Program-made: the position numbers and the translations under genes
Shown here: one piece after another, positions 20,869 to 34,669 of the stretch
Layout: each line of letters opens with the position of its first letter
Position numbering within the stretch: position 1 is the stretch's first letter
Notes under the pieces: model-generated
Seen by the model: the letters and a program-made list of their open reading frames with translations, nothing else
Database searches by the model: none
What the model was told of the DNA's origin: nothing
Origin: Amyloporia xantha
Taxonomy: Eukaryota > Basidiomycota > Agaricomycetes > Polyporales > Adustoporiaceae
Assembly: GCA_036971615.1 (NCBI GenBank)
Contig: JAYKKR010000001.1
Coordinates: 1,860,001 to 1,924,000, forward strand
DNA: 64,000 nt
Reading direction: 5' to 3'

Positions 20869-22374
20869 GGGCGCTTGCTCAGTGTCACGCCATAATGTGA
20901 CGGACTCGGTTTCGTACTATGGGCGCCTATGTGGGCCACAACGTTGGGTCCGAGCCTCCTGCCAACGTTACGCTTCACTGGACCCTGCAAGTTATCGTGA
21001 AGAGTCGCCACGGGAGGAGGTTTATTTTCCAGCACAAATCGCAGCAAATGACGTCTTGGCGGCTGGACGGCCACCAGGTCGCAGAGCGTGATCAAAGGTA
21101 TGGTCATTCCGGGATGTTACTACCCCGAGCGCAGAACAATTTCCCAGATCACGGCATTAATCTTACCTTGCAGTCATCAGAAAAAATGAAATCATCTTAT
21201 AAGTGATTTTGGCAAATTTTCGTTTATAAGTCACGTACACCACTCCGCCAAGATGTTATAAGATTGCTGTAAGATGGCTACAACATGCCAGAATTCGTTA
21301 GAGGACGTTGTCAGACAACCATTGGTGGACTTATAATATACCGTAATGTGTTAAACCAGACTTAGGACTATGATATCACACTCTCCAAGCACTCTCCGTG
21401 AGAAGTGGAAAGGCATTATATCAGTGTTATCATGGCGCTTTGCGAGTGGTACATAATACTTATCACCACTTGTTGCATGCAGGTGGCGCGGCCTATGGTC
21501 ACGGCCATTGCCGGGAGGTGGCGCATCGGTGGCTTACAGTGGCGTTGGACGACTTCGCTATAGGACATGACGTTCTTCTGCATTTATTGCCCCTTTAGTG
21601 TAGCAGTAAGAAATTGGGGCTTGAGAAATGACCTGATGACTCGTGGTTCAAACCTCTGACTGAGCATGATGAATTAAATATGTGTGATTAAATGTAAGTA
21701 CTCTGAGACCCCGGAACCACTTCCACAACGGGCAGTAAGCGTGAAAAGCAGATAAAGGGAATACCGGAGAAATTGGGGAGATGCGCAGAAATAGAGTTTT
21801 CGGCCTCCTTGCCAAAATCACTCATAATTTGCTGCTCGCATCTTATAACATAGCTAAAACACGCTGGTGTTCTTGCTATAAGCGTGTTATAAATGTTCGT
21901 GAATGTTGGTGTTAGTGTCATAAGTAGTTACAATAGGTCGAATATATTTTCACATCTTACGGTTCGTATAGCTACTTATATGAACTTATGAGCTGCGTTC
22001 CACTTTTTCTGATGGTTAGTCTCCTGCTAACAATCATGGTCAGCTTACAAGATATCTCTATAGGTACTCTTTAGTACTATTCAGTTACATCTGGCATATT
22101 TTTGTCCTCAGTAAGAAGGTAACTGATTCGTATAATATACGGATAAGCACGCTGAAGTTTCAATCAGCATGTCAAGTGTAGGCGACGCTTTCAATACATA
22201 CAGCGGATGTCGACTTCATTTTCAAGTACACCACAGAGCGGAACGACTACTTCATGATCCGATAGGGACCAGGTGATTCAAGCCCTACCATTGATCACAA
22301 GCGGACCGAAGTAGGGTGAGACACAGACTGAGTGAATGTAGACATTGACGCTGGGGAGGGGGGCGCCGCCACAA
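20869..22374. other. Gene-free, repeat-like DNA
   Basis: No coding region. AT-rich parts repeat TTATAAG many times. An inverted repeat spans 21197-21827 (listed separately). TGTAGCAGTAAG near 21600 and GGTTCAAACCT near 21652 look like worn pol III A and B boxes. Confidence 0.45.
21197..21827. repeat. Possible worn inverted-repeat element
   Basis: TTATAAGTGATTTTGGCAA at 21197-21215 matches the reverse complement of 21809-21827 at 18 of 19 bases. I find no target duplication and no coding content. It could be an old MITE or a part of one. Confidence 0.4.
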
Positions 22375-23186
22375 CGTTCAGAAGGACCCCCGAATATGAG
22401 GGAGGATGCCTCATGGCCTGTACGGACAAATTTGTCCGTTTCGGAGGCCTGAGGCGTGATTTTTTCCGGACAAATCAGGGGGTCCGGGGTATATAGGTAT
22501 GAGGAACTTGCCGGACATATTAAACCAGACTATCGGGAGGTCTGATCCCTGTACGGACAGATGGCGGAGCGACCTATGGCAGATATAACTAATGTAGCAG
22601 ATGCATGTCCAATTTTTGCTAACATGACAGAGGTTCCCGGACGGCCTTGCACTCAGCCACAGTTGGCCTTGCCAAATTTGAGAAGGCTGCTCAATTCTGA
22701 CGCTTGCAAAGCACTCACTGGCGTCACACTCCTAGCCACTCGCTTGTTTACTGTATCCGCCGAGTGTAAGCGACCAAAATAGGCAGGTCCTCAGGAGCGC
22801 GCCGCAAACCCAGGTCCAAAAGAAACCCTGCTTGTTGATTGAGCAGTGCTGAAGACAGTTGAAGACAGTACTTATTCCTTGGACCGTTATTCACCAGCAC
22901 CTGAATTCGGCGATTTCTCGACGCCTGGTCCCGCGGTCCGGAAAAATTGGCAGTCGGTGGAGCCCTGATCCCAACCCTGCTAAACAGCACGGACAAATCG
23001 ACGCCTGGCGTAGGCATGAGCCCAAACCTACCCAAATCCCGGACGATTTCAGCAAAAACAGCCGAAAGCCTGATTTTTTCCGGACATTTTTGCGAAAAAT
23101 TTGGTAAGCGCCTGTGGACATTTTGGCCATATTTTGGGCCGTCGGGATCAGGCATTCCCTCCTATATTCGGGGGTCCTCGTTCAGA
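22375..23186. mobile_element. hAT-like MITE A with 8-bp target duplication
   Basis: The element is 22383-23178 (796 bp). Its ends are 29-bp imperfect inverted repeats (24 of 29 without gaps) starting AGGACCCCCGAATAT. It is flanked by perfect CGTTCAGA duplications at 22375-22382 and 23179-23186. Eight bases is the hAT superfamily signature. There is no transposase. An 18-bp perfect palindrome ACGGACAAATTTGTCCGT lies at 22422-22439, and the GGACAAA/CCGGACA motif recurs inside. Its outer eight bases AGGACCCC are shared with MITE B at 52911. Confidence 0.88.
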
Positions 23187-26100
23187 CCGCATCCTTCTAT
23201 CGTGGCACATAGATATCAATCGACGTTCTATGTTTCTAGCACTCGTCTTGCCTGTGGCTCTGGCGTTCAACGTTCATCTCCGGCATTGCTTCCTTACCCC
23301 GCGGCCACATTGGGTACTCTAGCATAGCCCGCTCCGATGTTCCTGCATCTACTGGAACCCTTGTGTGGAAGTCGTATATCCTCTGACTGTCGCAGATAGC
23401 GGCAATCTTGACATATTGCCTGGAATGTGACTTTCCCGCAGCTTCTGCTATCAATAGTCTCAATCTGCGTCTGCGTAAGTCATTGCTTTCACGTTTTCTT
23501 TTTCTTAGAACTAATGTCTACGGTGCCTTCTCTCTTGCGTTTCAGACAGGGCGCGGAGTGTACTCGCAGGCTTCGACGGTACGTAACATCTCGTGAGAAG
23601 TGCATTAACTGTAGCCCATCACATGATGAAATTTTTCTGTGTCTGGTGAGCGTTGACTTACGATATGAATCGCTGTCCCCCGAGTCAAGTGTTCATTGAA
23701 TCCACTTCTTATGGGCGCTCCTCGTAACCTCCTACGTCTCATGGGAAATGGTGTTTAGTCCTTCGATCGGAAATGTCATCCATGTTCCGTGATTGGCTCT
23801 AGAATATGTGGGACACCGCCATTTTTGCCGCCGGATACACCGTCGACTGACAACTGAATGGGAGCTGGCCGCTTGGTATCCGCGTGTTGATGTGACCTCC
23901 GTGAGCTATCCAAGTCTGCTGAGCGATATGCGCTCCTTTGAACGGCGCCAATGCTAGAACTGTCTTCGTAGCCCCGTCTAGACTGTGATCGCCGAGGTTA
24001 TAACACGTTCTCTGTTCATTTCGGTTCCAGCTATCCATCCCGAGCCAATCGTGGTCACCATATCTCCGGGAAGGTTTGGCCTGATGTTTCGGGGCTCGTC
24101 ACTCTGGACACGTTTCTCCGGGCAGCATGTGCTATCTTCAGACGATGCGCAGAGAACCTCTAATTTCGATCTTCCTGCGTTCTTTGCATCCCTTCCAGCG
24201 CCGACTCGACAATTTTGACTAGGATAACGAGCCTCTGTGGTCTTGGTTCTTCATCTCCCTATGTGTCCTTCTGATTGTCCAATGTCTCATGGCTCCGAAC
24301 CTTCGTATCTGTCACTGCTGCCCCTCTGACATCGGATATGGCTTACGCCATGGGATGCAATATTGCCAATCAGAGACGTTCCTGTTCTCTCCTTGATTCC
24401 TCTTTCACAATGCGAGACGAAGACATGATGGACGGCAAATAGCGTTCAGGGTGGATGTACTTCAGTTCTTTCTACACCCACTGATGACTACCACTTCGGT
24501 GTAATTGCCTTCGACAAGCGGATACGGGCTCACATCGGTGCCCCACCCTGATGCATGAGAAGCTGTTGCTGCATGCATTAGAGGCATAGATCTTGGCTAC
24601 TGTCGGACTAACTTCGAGTGGGCTCATCTTCTCATGTTGCTCTCTGTGCACTAGCGCTCTCCAGGAAGCTATCGTGATGATTGACAGCGATACCTCCGAA
24701 CAAGCTTGAGGTGTGTTATGCGTTTTTGTTCACGCTTTCGGCCCGCCTAGCTACTGTCCGGGATGGCCGCTTAAATTCCGCCTTGATATAGTTTGCCCAC
24801 CCCGAGGGTTCGCGTCAGCATCTCTTCTTCTGCCTCGCAGATCGTAGGAATCTGCCATCGGTGACTCCTGCGAGACACTATCTACTGCTTATCTGTCCGC
24901 AGTTGGCTTAGCCGGCAAGATGTGTTCCTCCCGAGCCCATATTCCGGTGTCGCGCCACCAACGACAGATGTTATTAGTCAAGGGTTCGTTTTTTGTCAGC
25001 ACCTTCGTTGATGCATACATGGTAGCTGCCAACCGCTGCTATCTGTACAGCCACTATGATACTGGCGCAGGCCGGCAGGCAGCGTACTAACGCCCCTAGA
25101 TCCCCAGTACCACATCTGTGCTGTACATATATGATGAATGACTAGGGCGCATCGTACGCCGTTCAGTCATACCACTAGCGTTATGCCCCTTTGGTCAGTG
25201 ACACATTCGGTCCTCGTTTATTCCTGTTCGCGGTCTACTGAGCTCTTTGTGCTTCAAGCACACGGCGGACATTACAGCCCTGCTTGGATAACTCAGTCTG
25301 ACTGACTCTTGACAGGACTGTCACCAAGAGACCGCTGCCTCTTCTGTTGGACTGAGAGTACGAACTCTTACGTTATACGTACACGGCAGACAGCCTGCAC
25401 CGCATGAGCGACTTGCCGGTGAGCTTCCGACGCTTATCGAACCTCTTCTGCATATCTTTTGGATAGTTACGGATGCCACGCGAATCGCGCTCCAGCCATC
25501 GATGCACTTCGACATCGTTTGCAGTAGTATCATCACGATTCATTACCCAATGCTAATACAAATGTGTTGTTGCGGGAGATGTGTGAGACCACTGAAGACA
25601 TGGTCGTGCGACGAGGATATGGGTCGACGGGGATAACGTAGGTATTCGTGTTCTACAGAAGGTAATGTTCGCAGCAAGACATCAAGTAAAGCGGAGGAGA
25701 TACTGTGGGGAGATAGCGGTCGCGGAAGTCAAGTCGACAGGTCGCAACGATAACCTGCGCGAAGCAGCATCGCCGTATGGGTAGAAAAATCCATCTATGC
25801 AGTCGTCAATCAACGGGCGTCATATAGTCAAGCGACCGTCTGAGCCGGATCGAACAAGAGGAAGGTGTCCGGCAGCAAGCTTCTTGTGGCATACCAGCCT
25901 GCAGCATCAAGCGGCAGGGCTCTCACGGAGGCCAAAGCGCGAGTCGAGGGTGGAGCAAGGTGGATGGACGTGTGACGATGCGCGCACCGGGCGCTGTACA
26001 CGATCCCTAGCGCCTCGAACTCGACCAATGGACCCGGTCAACATCGCCAAGAATAGCCAGCCGTCCTGCACCGTCCGAATCCCCAAAATGCACACTACGC

Positions 26101-26275
26101 TTGCCGGAAGTAGTGTCGGATACCCCGCATAGATGGAAGAGATGAAACCAATGATATTGTAGAGAGATAGACGTTGGACTGAAGATGTCACTTGAGATTG
26201 CAGCAAGATAATGGGGATAGGAAATAAATGTCCGAGGCGAGGTGGTGTGAAAGCATTTGCATGTCGCGTCAAACG
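23187..26275. other. Three kilobases with no gene seen
   Basis: No frame above about 110 codons and none with a domain. A short plus-strand frame at 23230 begins like a signal peptide (MFLALVLPVALAFNV) but stops after 31 codons and I cannot extend it by splicing. No tRNA or other RNA gene was found by eye. Confidence 0.5.
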
Positions 26276-27419
26276 TCAAAAGCCTCCTTCCGAGGCAGCC
26301 GGACTTCTTGAGTCTTCTCGCGGCGGCTGCTGTCCAGCGACAGAGGTGAGCTGATGTTGCTGCAACCCCTTGGAGTCCTCCGGCGGTGGAGATAGCGGTC
26401 GAGCGTCCATATTGACCTGGCCAGGAGATGGGCTGTTGCCGGTGCCTAGCGAGATTTTCTCGTTGAGGAAGCGCAGTCTCTGAACCTCTTGCTCTACCTG
26501 GGCAAGACGCGCTTGCAATTGTCTGTTCGACTTTTCGAGCGATGTGATGTGGTTACACGCTGGAGAAACCGGTGGGAATCAGCGAAAATACATTCTACAA
26601 GATGAAGTCATCACTTACCCCGTTCCAAAAGGGACACCTTGCTGCTCTTCTGGTTCGAGACGGGAAGAACATCCTTCAACCTAGCATATCCATCACGGAG
26701 CTCGTCCCGACGTCTCTGCTCTGCCTCGATCCTCTGTCTGCGCGTGGCTTCCTTTCTCGTATTTGCCAGATTCTCTGCTAAGTGAACACCGCCCATTCCG
26801 TCTTCGTCGTCTGATATGGAGTGCCCTCGACTTCGGCGTCCGGCAGATGAGCTCGTGGGCGATGGAGTCGGATTGTACCGTAGGGGGTGGCGATGCACAA
26901 GCGAATTTGCGCGGGAGGACGAAGGGGAGCCGGTAGCAGAGCTGTTCCTTGAATGATGGTATAGACCGTCCGCGGACGTGTCTGATCCGGAGATTGGGGG
27001 CGAGAGAGGGTCATACATATTGGGTGATGGAGGCGGAGGGGATCCAGAAAGAGGCATGACGCCATGCGGCGGCGATGCGGTGTACACGGGGGCGGGATAT
27101 TGTTGCTGTGGCATGATGAGCGTCCTATGGTACTGCATGGCCTGTTGCAGGTCCGTGTCGCTGAGCTGCCCTATAGTCGTGTAATGTAATGAAACGACAC
27201 GACGTGCAGGCGTATCAGATCTACATTGCCCGCTGAGATGAAGAAAGACAGGAAGAACCCACGCGGAGGAGGGCCGGGATGCACGACCTGATACGGGGCC
27301 ATTTGTTGCGAGTACATGAGGTAGGACCCATCGTCCTCGCTTGGGTACATGGGATACGATTGGGGGAGGAAATTTGGGTGGGGGTCGTCCATGGACTGCT
27401 GTTGGTGATGCTGGTCCAT
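26276..27419 (-). CDS. bHLH transcription factor 2
   Basis: A paralogue of the gene at 16143-17143, about 330 residues in three exons. Exon 1 (MDQHHQQQSMDDPHPNF to HPGPPPRG) is Gln/Pro-rich. Exon 2 (QLSDTDLQQAMQYHRTL onward) is Ser/Pro-rich with an acidic patch (SISDDEDGMGG) and the basic-helix1 block RRQRIEAEQRRRDELRDGYA and RLKDVLPVSNQKSSKVSLLE. Exon 3 gives RACNHITSLEKSNRQLQARL with a leucine-rich coiled coil, then a disordered tail ending SEGGF. The start at 27419 is preferred; the open frame upstream of it is a CT-rich leader. The core is nearly identical to bHLH 1 and the HLH intron is at the same site. Targets are unknown. Confidence 0.85.
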
Positions 27420-28098
27420 GATATTCGTGGTCGTGGTCTGGTCGTGCAGAGAAGAGGAGAATAAAAGAGAAAGAGAAAAGAAAAGAAGAAAAACGGGGAG
27501 GGAGGCGAGGAGAACGAAGGAAACAATGCCCACACCCCGGGTGGCGGATCCTCAATTACGTCCAGGACAGACCCGACTCACTCGCCGCCCTCGACAAAAT
27601 CAAACGCCCATATCAGCTTTCGCACGCACTCAGGCGCCCACTACTCTCATTAACCACCGTCCTATTGTCCCTCGCTGTCAACGCCGACAGCGAAGGTGGA
27701 CGCTGGGCCGACCAACAATACACGTCTGCCGTCATACAAACAACGTCCACACATTCACCATGGAAATGGTAGCCAAACCTCATCCCCCAGCAGCCCAAAC
27801 ATCCTTATCAAACACCATCGCGCGCAGTCCCCAGGCTCAAGGGTAAATACCCTTGTCCAACAGCACATCGATGTCCACCTGTCCCGATGTTCCGATACGC
27901 GACGATCAATATCTCCGCCCATCTCAGTCCCATCTCCCACATCAGAGTCCCAGACGCAGCTCATGACGGGCGACTCCTTCCAGTGTGAACGAGTGCAACC
28001 GTCTGGAGAATCCTCGTCAACTGCCGGGACTCCATCGCATAAGTATCGGCACTCGACAGGTTACAGAACATGCCATAGATACAATAGACCACTTTACG
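27420..28098. other. Upstream region of bHLH gene 2
   Basis: A CT-rich tract on the minus strand at 27430-27520 is the probable promoter/leader. The remainder up to the stop of the MRH gene has only short frames with no recognisable content. Confidence 0.45.
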
Positions 28099-29399
28099 TT
28101 ATAATCGAATCACCCCGTTAGTGTCTATCCCCGCCGGTTTGGGCGTTTCATTTACACGGCCGTCCTGTTCATGGGGATCTTCTTCATCCTGTTCGTCCAA
28201 GAATCCTGGTGGTCCGTGCATCATCGGCTCCTCTTCGTCACCCAGACCTCCATAGCCATTGCTGTTGCCCCTCCTCCAGCTATCTCCGCCACTGGCACCC
28301 CACGCGCCTGGATACCGATGCTTAAAACGGTCAACCCAAGCGCGTAGGAATTCTATGGTGTCACTGAACGACATTAGCGAAATCCGCGGGATCTGGTCGA
28401 AGCCCCGCAGCTCGAGAACGTAACGCTTGTAAAAGGTTCCCACGATGATGTATAACATGAGTGCGGTTGCCAGTCTGACGCAGCATAGCAGTCAGCTTCA
28501 GCAGTCGTACCACAACTGAATCTTACATGGCCGCCAGAACAGTCAAGAACCCCGCCGCGCCCGTTTTCTCGTGTGTGGGACAAGCAATCTGTGAATATGA
28601 AATGTGTCAGACGACTACGTCTCTGGATAGAATGAATGGGCTAACGTGGGTCCTCCATTCAACAAAGAACGCGCATGCTGACTCGTCATCCGGAGGCAGT
28701 TGTGCAACAAATTCGGGATGTCCTATAAGGCTCTCAGTGCGTGCTCCCTTGACCGTGTCAATCAAATGGCGTGTACCTGTGCCAAACACTGATGTGTCGC
28801 AGATAAAGCGGATGGCTGTGGAGGCAGTCATAGAATCCGCCCTGGGGCAGCGAGAGCCGTCGGTCATGACCAACACAGGATGGCCGTCCCGTATTTTCAG
28901 CGTAGTATTCATATTCCTGCCGCAACGTCGCCGTGGATGTAAGAACGGTATGCAACTCATAGTGGCCATTCCCACACTCACCCAATGGAAAAGTCGCCGC
29001 GGTCGCGATGGACGAAACCAGCAACATTTCCAGGATCGGGGACCTTCAATGCCCATGTCTCGTTGTTTACCGGCTTGCACACATTCATGACGAAGTCATG
29101 GCCATTCGGCGAAATGAATTCGTAATCCTTACTAGAAAACTAGCGTCGATTAGTTACGTCCAACAAACAAAGTTACCACGGAATAGTCAGGCAGTCATAT
29201 GCAGTGTAGACATAGCGGGACCTGGTAATGTACGGATGTCTTCAATACTAGACTTGACGTACCTCGACTTTAGAGAACTCAGGTCATAGTAATTGTCACC
29301 GTCATGGGCTGTGCAAGGTGCCTCCTCAGCAGATACAACAGGGAAGCTCAAGAGCGCAGTAGCACATAGTAGCACATATAAACAAAATCTACAGCGCAT
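28099..29399 (-). CDS. MRH-domain membrane receptor, Atg27-like
   Basis: About 300 residues. Order: signal peptide (MRCRFCLYVLLCATALLSFP), a lumenal MRH domain (CTAHDGDNYYDLSSLKS, FISPNGHDFVMNVCKPVNNE, RDGHPVLVMTDGSRCP, STAIRFICD, ACAFFVEWRTHIACP), a membrane span near 28440-28510 (FLTVLAAM, LATALMLYIIVGTFYKRY) and an acidic cytosolic tail ending GVIRL. The conserved cysteines, the FFVEW block and the topology fit Atg27/Mrl1 receptors that cycle between Golgi, endosomes and vacuole. Six short exons are joined in frame. Whether the sugar-binding residues are complete I cannot tell. It shares a 228-bp divergent promoter with the complex I gene. Confidence 0.75.
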
Positions 29400-29627
29400 G
29401 TCGGCTGCTTTTGGCGTTGAGATATCGCGGTCAAGAGAGAAGGATGTCCGCACGGGCTGCGCCGCTGCTCGGTCGACGCGATCGGGACCGCGCAGATGAC
29501 GGCAGTAGTCATCACATGATCGTGAGCCCACACTACCAATTCCGGACAGAGACGCCGTCGAATGAAATCGTCCCGTTTGGCACCGACAACGTCGACGACG
29601 ACATCCAAAGCTTAGAGTACGGCGACG
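29400..29627. promoter_or_regulatory. Divergent promoter, MRH gene and complex I 49-kDa gene
   Basis: Only 228 bp lie between the two start codons, so the promoters overlap. Several CG-rich palindromic steps (GTCGACG) occur close to the complex I start; none is a recognised site. Confidence 0.5.
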
Positions 29628-31769
<2,142 letters not shown>

Positions 31770-32011
31770 AATAATATACCATCGTGCAATTCTATCCCAG
31801 TGATCGTTCTCCAAGAAGGGGCGTACATTAAGATTGCATTTAATTGCAACAGGCACGACTCAGTGGAGTGGTTTTCTTCCTTCTCACCAACTAGATTCAG
31901 AAGAGGGACTGAGATCGTGCCCGTCTCCGTACGTAATCTTCTTGTATAGATTTCAATCTCGAGAGCCTTTGACATGACTTGCCATTATGTACAATGTATA
32001 TACAAGCCAGT

Positions 32012-33123
32012 TTATACGATCTGTAAAGGATGAGCATCCTGCTTGCTCACATGCACTTCCAACACGGGGCCCTCTGATGCAGATTCTATAGTCAACTCGG
32101 GCGTCAGCTTATCTGCCAACGTGTGGAGATATCCACGTTCCGTGTTGGTATGGCCACCTATGAGCAACAGGTCATGGATATTGTCGTAGGGGAGATAGAA
32201 AGACATACATAAGACTACATTATGCCCGCTGCCAATGGCAGCAAGTACCTCATGGTGTTGCATCTCACCAGTGAAGTACACGTCGGCATCTACATCAAGA
32301 AGGATCGAGCCTCCGGAGCCAGCACAGACCGCAACGGACTGTACGTGGTCGAGGTCACGCACGGCGGTGTATGCTACCTCAACTGTGGTTCCCAAAGTCA
32401 TTATGAACATGACTGCAACCCCATTTACCGATCACGTACTGTGTTCCAGCTGCAGATGGCTCTTGATTCTCCTTTGCAATTCCTGCATGCTCACGGGCTT
32501 CTGAAACTTGAGAACTCGCCCAAGGCCACCTAAGCCTTCGCTGTCCGGATCGCCAATATATCGCAAGGACTCGCGGTTGGGGATGAGCTGATTATTGAGC
32601 CCCAGGCATAGCCAGTCATTGATGCCGCCTATGACGGAGTCAAGGGCAGTGTGAGGGGTGTAGACTGAGATTCCGGCGGCTGCGCAGCGTAGAAGAGACG
32701 CTTGCAACGGGTTAGCGAGTGTCAAAGCGGAGAGAGGCTTGAAGATAGGCGGATGGTATGAAACTATGAATGCTGTCGGCGTGCTCAGTGCTTCAGCAAC
32801 TACAGCTGGTCTCAAGCTTCAACCCGCGCGTCAGTTTCTTGCGTGCAGTCATACTGCATGGCTGAGACATACTCTATGGTGAGGAGTACGCGGTTGGCGT
32901 TAGAGCGCTGTTGCGGGGCCTCTGAAGTGCACGGGAAGGTTGCTTAGGATGGCGTGCGTGTGGAACGGCGAAACGATCAAGTACCGATGATCAGACCGAC
33001 CTGGTCAAAGTTCCAGCCAAGTAGCTCATATGGTGAAGTCGCACTCACGTTATCCCATTTTTCGGCGAGACGCAACGGTGCGATGCGCTCAAGAGCCTTG
33101 CAGACGTTTTGTACGATAGACAT
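32012..33123 (-). CDS. NIF3/DUF34 family protein
   Basis: About 300 residues in five exons, starting MSIVQNVCKALERIAPLRLA with EKWDNVS and VGLII. The family binds two metal ions, and the expected ligands are here: SYHPPIF, HTALDSVIGGIN, TGEMQHHEVL and GHTNTERGYL. It ends SKQDAHPLQIV at TAA 32012-32014. Yeast and bacterial members have been linked to GTP cyclohydrolase-like and NIF3 names, but the physiological role is unsettled. It is divergent from the glutaredoxin gene with 309 bp between start codons. Confidence 0.88.
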
Positions 33124-33432
33124 GGTGCAATACAGTATGTATGTTTTGGAAACAAGTCTCGAGAACTCAGGAAACTCTCCGCAGACTAGGAGAGCACGTG
33201 ATGGCGCCCGAGCCATAACGCCAGAGTGTGTCATCGCGTCACTCTATGTCTAGAAAGCGCCGTCCGAGGCTGGCAGTGGCTTACCATGCTCCCTCGCCTA
33301 TATAGAGGCTTCACCACCGGTTTCTCAGCACTCTTCTCATCACCCCCATCTGATCCAGTAAGCCTTTAGCAATTGTCTACCGTTACGGCTACCGCATCTT
33401 CCTCCAACCCTACTGCTTACCAGCGCAAAGTC

Positions 33433-33913
33433 ATGGCCGTCAAAGATCTCGTCGAGGTACGCGTCGTACCACGCATCAAACTTCTCCCCACTAACATGTT
33501 GATTTGACTCGCATAGTCCACGATCTCCGGCAACCAGATTGCCATCTTCTCCAAGACCTGGTGCCCGTACTGCAAGCGTGCAAAGCAGCTCCTCACGTCC
33601 AAGTTCCCCGATGTTCCCACCAAGATCTACGAGTACGTCGACCCCCACCCCCCTTCGTGTCTGTTGACGCGGCGCTTATGTCCTCGATTAGGCTAGACGA
33701 GATGGATGAGGGCTCCGAAATTCAGTCCTACCTCGCTGAGAAGACTGGCCAGACTTCAGTACCCAACATCTTCATCAGTATGTGTCGAGTCGACTGTTCG
33801 CTCGTAGCAACGCCTGAAGCTGATTGTTTGTAGACCATCAGCATGTGGGCGGCTGCGACAAGGTAGTCAGCCTCGACTCGCAGGGCAAGTTAGCCGGTCT
33901 CGTTGGGGCGTGA
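33433..33913 (+). CDS. Dithiol glutaredoxin
   Basis: About 100 residues in four exons. It starts MAVKDLVES, then TISGNQIAIFSKTWCPYCKR with the CPYC active site, KIYELDEMDEGSEIQSYLAE, the cis-Pro block QTSVPNIFI, NHQHVGGCDKVVSLDSQGKL, and stops at TGA 33911-33913. It reduces protein and glutathione mixed disulfides using glutathione. No targeting peptide is visible, so it is probably cytosolic. Introns are of 60-70 nt. Confidence 0.93.
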
Positions 33914-34669
33914 GCATTCCCTCTCACCTGTCTTCACCCCATGGTGACCGTGAGATGTTCCCGTCTGCTGTGTCCATAGTGTTGTTCCCGCTTCTCGCTT
34001 GTAGCTTCCTTCAGAATATGAATCGTGTTTATGCTGTTACACTGTTTTGAACCTTGTGCAATCCTCCCGAGAGTCCCGTGCTCGCACCGTAACCCCCCCC
34101 CCCCGAGGTTCAACGTTCAACGCTTGCGCTCTCCATCTTGCGCTGTCCATGTTGATCGAGAGAAACACTTCTCGATCAAGTACTTGTCGGAAGCCAACAA
34201 TAAGGCGATCAATTCTACCTCGAGAACGTGTGATATAGCATGCAGCGTCGTAGTCTAAGTTCGATTCCATCCGAGTCAGCTGTCCTAAATTGTTCTACAA
34301 TATAAATTCGAAATCCGTTGATCAGCAGAGAATATGTTAAACACCAGCTCAAAGTTTTACGTACACGTTGATACGAGCTCGAAATCAGTAGGGCAGAATA
34401 TCAATAAACCTGTTCCTCGTTACTTTTAACAACTACTTATCCCGGGCCACTTGCGGGCGCTCGATCATTATTTCCGGCGATCGGTTCATGCAAACACAGC
34501 GAATTCCTTTGGCCAGACGTTCACCTGCCGCCATCTTGCCATTGAACATATACTACTACTCTGCGTGCAACCTCCAGTGAAAGAGCACGCGCATCAGGAC
34601 GCTGTCTTGTAGTACTTGTCTCCCCCCACGCGATTGGTCTGCCATCTGTCGCTGCATAATTCTCCCGCA
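33914..34669. other. Intergenic, no gene seen
   Basis: Includes a run of 12 C at 34093-34104 and a doubled GTTCAAC just after it. An A/T-rich stretch follows. No coding frame can be supported. Confidence 0.5.

Noticed and set aside
22748..23155. 135-codon minus-strand frame
   Set aside because: It lies inside MITE A, has no domain, and its frame crosses the inverted repeat.
23230..23325. Possible small secreted protein (signal-peptide-like start)
   Set aside because: Stops after 31 codons and no splice site extends it convincingly.
34090..34106. Run of 12 C
   Set aside because: Simple homopolymer in an intergenic gap, possibly of variable length; no function implied.
34180..34280. Possible tRNA (TTCGATT near 34259)
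   Set aside because: No T-arm, D-arm or acceptor pairing around it.
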